DNA of 64,000 bases. Source: an uncultured Kordiimonas sp. (GTDB lineage: Bacteria; Pseudomonadota; Alphaproteobacteria; Sphingomonadales; Kordiimonadaceae). Below are positions 61,549-64,000 of this stretch, in pieces (position 1 is the first letter of the stretch; the number at the start of each line of letters is the position of its first letter). Below the pieces are notes generated by a model. That model did no database searches. It was not told the DNA's origin and saw only the letters and a list, made by a program, of their open reading frames with translations. Location: contig CANLMI010000003.1 of NCBI GenBank assembly GCA_947492375.1, forward strand, positions 434,001-498,000, given 5' to 3'. The translations under genes were made by a program, and so were the position numbers.

Positions 61549-62154
61549 ATGACACCTATTGAACCACCTGCTGGCCCTGCGCCAGTATCTAGCGAGTTTT
61601 ATATCGAACGCAACCAGATCAAGACCGAGAGTTTTTCCAAGCTATCACAGATTCAAAGCAACCCCGGTGATCGCTGGATTGGCAAAATTACCTTACCAAC
61701 CTTAAATGCGGATCAGGCGGCGGACTGGCTTGGCTTTTTTGATGCGCTTGATGGATTTATTGGCTCTTTCTGGTTGAGGCATCCTGATTATTCCGCGCTT
61801 AGAGGTAGCGCACAGGGTATTACGTCAGGCCGTGTGTTTGGCCAGGGACAGCGCGGTAGTGTTTTATCCACCGATGGCTGGACAGCGAACCTTACAGGTG
61901 CGCTCAAGCGTGGTGATATGATACAGGTCGGTAATAAATTAAAACGGGTTGTTGAGGACACGGATACTGACAGTGTTGGACGGGCAACTCTCAAGCTCGC
62001 ACCTAAAATATATACCCCAATTCCTGATAATACGGTGATTATTACCAGTAACCCCCGTGGTGTTTTCCGTCTGTCTGAAGGGTTTGTTGCCCCCAGTGCA
62101 GATGAAATGCGCCGTCATACCATTAGCTTTGCTGTCGAGGAGGTATTGCCATGA
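61549..62154 (+). CDS. Phage distal/minor tail protein
   Basis: The 201-residue protein is of a type common in alphaproteobacterial siphophages: SNPGDRWIGKITLPTLNADQAADWLGFFDALDGFIGSFWLRHPD, then VLSTDGWTANLTGALKRGDMIQVGNKLKRVVEDTDTDSVGRATLKLAP and GVFRLSEGF. It is not the DUF2460 protein found at the same place in Rhodobacter-type GTAs. The stop overlaps the next ATG by four bases. Confidence 0.75.
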   Translation: MTPIEPPAGPAPVSSEFYIERNQIKTESFSKLSQIQSNPGDRWIGKITLPTLNADQAADWLGFFDALDGFIGSFWLRHPDYSALRGSAQGITSGRVFGQGQRGSVLSTDGWTANLTGALKRGDMIQVGNKLKRVVEDTDTDSVGRATLKLAPKIYTPIPDNTVIITSNPRGVFRLSEGFVAPSADEMRRHTISFAVEEVLP

Positions 62155-62816
62155 CCCGGCCTGATGTAAGTGATGAGATGCAGACCGCCCTGAAAGGGCA
62201 TGAGTTAGTGGCACTGCCAATTGTCCATCTGGATTTTGCAGGCGACCCGGTTCATGCTTGGGGCGGTGTCGGTGATTTGGATTGGAACGGAGAAACCTGG
62301 CTGGGGGTTGGTAATTTAGGAGAGATTGGCACAATCCAGTCAGATATTAAGGGTAGCATCCCTTCGCTTGAATTATCACTTAATCATATCGATAGCGATA
62401 TATTGGCGTCTGCACGGGGTCAAACCTTTATGGGCAGACGAGGGCGCGTTTGGATTGGGGTTTTCGGTGATGATCAAACGCTTATTAGCGATCCTGCGCT
62501 TTTTTATGCTGGTGAGATCTCGAATCTTACGATCAGTGATGGGGATGACCCGTCGATCAATGTGGTTATTGATAGTCGTCTCTCGCTCTTAAAACGTGCT
62601 CGGCCTACATACAGAACGCAGGAAGACCATCTGCGACAGCTTGATAAAGACGGCATTAGTGTAAACGATAGATTTTTCGAATTTGTACCTTCGCTTCTTA
62701 ATAAAACTATCTATTGGGGCCTGAGGGAACCAAGCGTTGGCCGGGGCCGCGCTGGTGGTTCTGGTGGTAGTTTTGCCGGTGATGGTAGCAGCCCGTCTTT
62801 GGTTTCTCATCGATAG
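62151..62816 (+). CDS. Phage minor tail/baseplate protein
   Basis: The 221-residue protein has DWNGETWLGVGNLGEIGTIQSDIKGSIPSLELSLNHIDSDIL, then GRRGRVWIGVF, ISDPALFYAGEISNLTISDGDDPSINVVIDSRLSLLKRARP, and FFEFVPSLLNKTIYWG. This order is typical of phage genes that sit just before the DUF6950 gene. The C-terminus is a Gly/Ser-rich tail. The next gene follows after 33 bases. Confidence 0.75.
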   Translation: MTRPDVSDEMQTALKGHELVALPIVHLDFAGDPVHAWGGVGDLDWNGETWLGVGNLGEIGTIQSDIKGSIPSLELSLNHIDSDILASARGQTFMGRRGRVWIGVFGDDQTLISDPALFYAGEISNLTISDGDDPSINVVIDSRLSLLKRARPTYRTQEDHLRQLDKDGISVNDRFFEFVPSLLNKTIYWGLREPSVGRGRAGGSGGSFAGDGSSPSLVSHR

Positions 62817-62849
62817 GGACCTGATTTCTTAATAGATAGGAATAAGAGT

Positions 62850-63284
62850 ATGCGACATGATGATTGGCAGTCTGTATTATTTGAGGCGGTAGACGCGAAA
62901 AAACAGACAGAATTTAAATATGGTCAGCATGATTGCTGTACCGCTGCTGCCGATGTGATTAAGACCGTTTTTGGTATAGACTTGATGGATGGTGTACGCG
63001 GCCGATATCGAAGCGCGGCGGGGGCAAGTCGGGTGATCAGGCAGGAAGGCTTTGAGACCCTTCAGTTGATGGTTGAAGCCCGTGTTATAGCTGCTGGTGG
63101 CAGGCCTGTTCCTCCGGCATTTGCAGGTATGGGTGACTTGGTAATGACAGATCAGGCGCTTAATGACCAAATTGCAGGCGAAGCCGTCGGTATTTGTATA
63201 GGACGGAAGTTTTTATTTCCGGGTGAAATTGGTTGGATAAATCTAAGGCGGGGTGACCTCACTCATGCATTTAGGCTATATTAG
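62850..63284 (+). CDS. DUF6950-type phage tail protein
   Basis: The 144-residue protein matches phage DUF6950: YGQHDCCTAAADVIKTVFGIDLMDGVRGRYRSAAGASRVIRQEGF, PAFAGMGDLVM and EAVGICIGRKFLF. The C/H motif recalls NlpC/P60-like amidases, and the family occupies their place in tail clusters. In related phages a long host-specificity protein comes next; here the cluster stops, and its stop overlaps that of a reversed gene. Confidence 0.78.
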   Translation: MRHDDWQSVLFEAVDAKKQTEFKYGQHDCCTAAADVIKTVFGIDLMDGVRGRYRSAAGASRVIRQEGFETLQLMVEARVIAAGGRPVPPAFAGMGDLVMTDQALNDQIAGEAVGICIGRKFLFPGEIGWINLRRGDLTHAFRLY

Positions 63285-63841
63285 TCATAATAACCACTAG
63301 ATGCTGTTCCGCATTCTGATACAGCGATATCAACAGATATGTCTTTATTGAATTCTCGTTTATCATATGTGTGTGTTCTATATTTCAGGCGTACAATATT
63401 GGGATACCAATGATAGGTATCATTACGCAGGTGCTTTGATACTTGTACACCATTCTTGATACCTTCCTTAGTTGCGACGATTTCACAGCAATCTGGATTA
63501 TACTTCAGAAACTCTTCCTTGTCTTGAAAGTTGGTTCTGACATGATAGTAAGGGATAACGCCGCTAGCGTCCAAGATATCATATTTGTAGGCGCTTCCAT
63601 AAACATAGGTACCAGCTATATTTACATTGCCCCCTGTCTTTCTAGAATAACGATAGGGCTGGAGGATATAATCGATAGCAGCATGGATAATTTTTTCATT
63701 GCTTAATGACTTCTCAAAGGTCTCGCACTGAGGGTTCTGAATAGTGTAATAATATATTATGCCAGCTGCAACGAAAGTGCCTAATACGCCAAAAATAATG
63801 ATATACAGTAGTGCTGATAGAATACGATCTGCAATGCTCAT
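63281..63841 (-). CDS. Unknown membrane-anchored protein
   Basis: The 186-residue protein has one N-terminal helix (about 8-30) and a soluble exported part with Cys at NPQCETF, NPDCCEIVATKEGI and VSECGT, and Tyr-rich stretches. Its general design is like that of the anchored paralogues at 40.6-43.4 kb, but I cannot align it with them. AGGATTATCTATA precedes the ATG. It closes off the phage tail operon on the right. Confidence 0.55.
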   Translation of the reverse strand: MSIADRILSALLYIIIFGVLGTFVAAGIIYYYTIQNPQCETFEKSLSNEKIIHAAIDYILQPYRYSRKTGGNVNIAGTYVYGSAYKYDILDASGVIPYYHVRTNFQDKEEFLKYNPDCCEIVATKEGIKNGVQVSKHLRNDTYHWYPNIVRLKYRTHTYDKREFNKDISVDIAVSECGTASSGYYD

Positions 63842-64000
63842 TATAGATAATCCTAAACTACCTTGGTTGCACTTATGTGTTCAACCTATGGATAGAATTG
63901 TATCTTAAATTAGTTGTTTATTGATTAATTTTTAGGGTGAAATTCCGACGTTCATTTGGGAATTTCAGAGATCCTTTTCTTATTTTTAATCTTTCAGGAA

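Larger units (their letters stand above)
22378..63284. mobile_element. Prophage or GTA-like element, interrupted and probably domesticated
   Basis: Repressor, DUF1376, DUF6362, endolysin and the packaging-head-tail series mark a phage-derived region. It holds no integrase, excisionase, att repeats or host-specificity gene. Host-like blocks (EF-hand gene to acyltransferase, PEP-CTERM cassettes) are scattered in it. Its left edge could extend to about 20849; the true ends cannot be set from this sequence. Confidence 0.65.

Noticed and set aside
33073-63284. Calling the whole cluster a classical Rhodobacter-type gene transfer agent
   Set aside because: The distal tail genes are not the DUF2460/DUF2163/megatron set, and a small terminase with a phage-like helix-turn-helix is present; only GTA-like resemblance is claimed.
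20849-63284. Search for integrase, att direct repeats or a tRNA insertion site
   Set aside because: None was visible by eye on either strand, so the ends of the element are left open.

Overview
The window reads as chromosome of a marine-type alphaproteobacterium. A Kordiimonadales or sphingomonad relative is my best guess, which the sequence alone cannot prove. The clues are seven PEP-CTERM proteins with the alphaproteobacterial form of the motif (PEPATWLMM...GF, then RRR), PAS_5-type proteins, a CGNR regulator, a DUF6362/DUF1376 phage pair and HK97-type phage genes of the gene-transfer-agent (GTA) lineage. I see no rRNA, tRNA, CRISPR array, insertion sequence or integrase.

Left part (1-20.8 kb) is accessory host chromosome: an FtsX/MacB-type permease, small membrane proteins, a PAS_5 protein beside an orphan periplasmic binding protein (this pair occurs twice, at 4.1-5.9 kb and 18.4-20.0 kb), a redoxin, a dicarboxylate symporter, a CGNR regulator divergent from a secreted alpha/beta hydrolase, a non-coding array of twelve 19-bp repeats, a YHS protein, a degenerate histidine kinase, a BLUF photoreceptor/AraC regulator operon, a DCC thiol protein, a PEP-CTERM protein with a PA14-like region, and a DUF1348 gene divergent from a TetR regulator.

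Middle part (20.8-33 kb) mixes phage control and replication genes (an S24-like repressor with a palindromic operator set, DUF1376, DUF6362, a GH108 endolysin) with host-like genes: a ribbon-helix-helix/transmembrane/EF-hand protein, an alpha/beta hydrolase, and a LytTR regulator divergent from an acyltransferase.

Right part (33-63.3 kb) is an HK97-type head and tail assembly cluster: terminase small and large subunits, portal, protease, capsid, connector, closure protein, tail terminator, tube protein, two tail chaperones joined by a lambda-type slippery site, a short tape measure and three distal tail genes. It has been opened at three gene junctions. Portal|protease holds three PEP-CTERM genes. 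Protease|capsid holds three reversed membrane-anchored paralogues, a secreted ubiquitin-like protein and a 2,720-residue beta-helix/LamG-like protein. Closure|tail terminator holds three reversed PEP-CTERM genes. The insertions carry their own terminators and a shared palindromic element. There is no integrase and no tail-tip host-specificity gene after the DUF6950 gene, the repressor lacks its catalytic serine, and the connector gene is frameshifted. The best reading is a domesticated or decaying prophage, possibly GTA-like, colonised by surface-protein cassettes. The most unusual single items are the EF-hand/RHH membrane protein, the secreted ubiquitin-like protein, the giant protein within the head genes, and the palindrome shared by PEP-CTERM cassettes.
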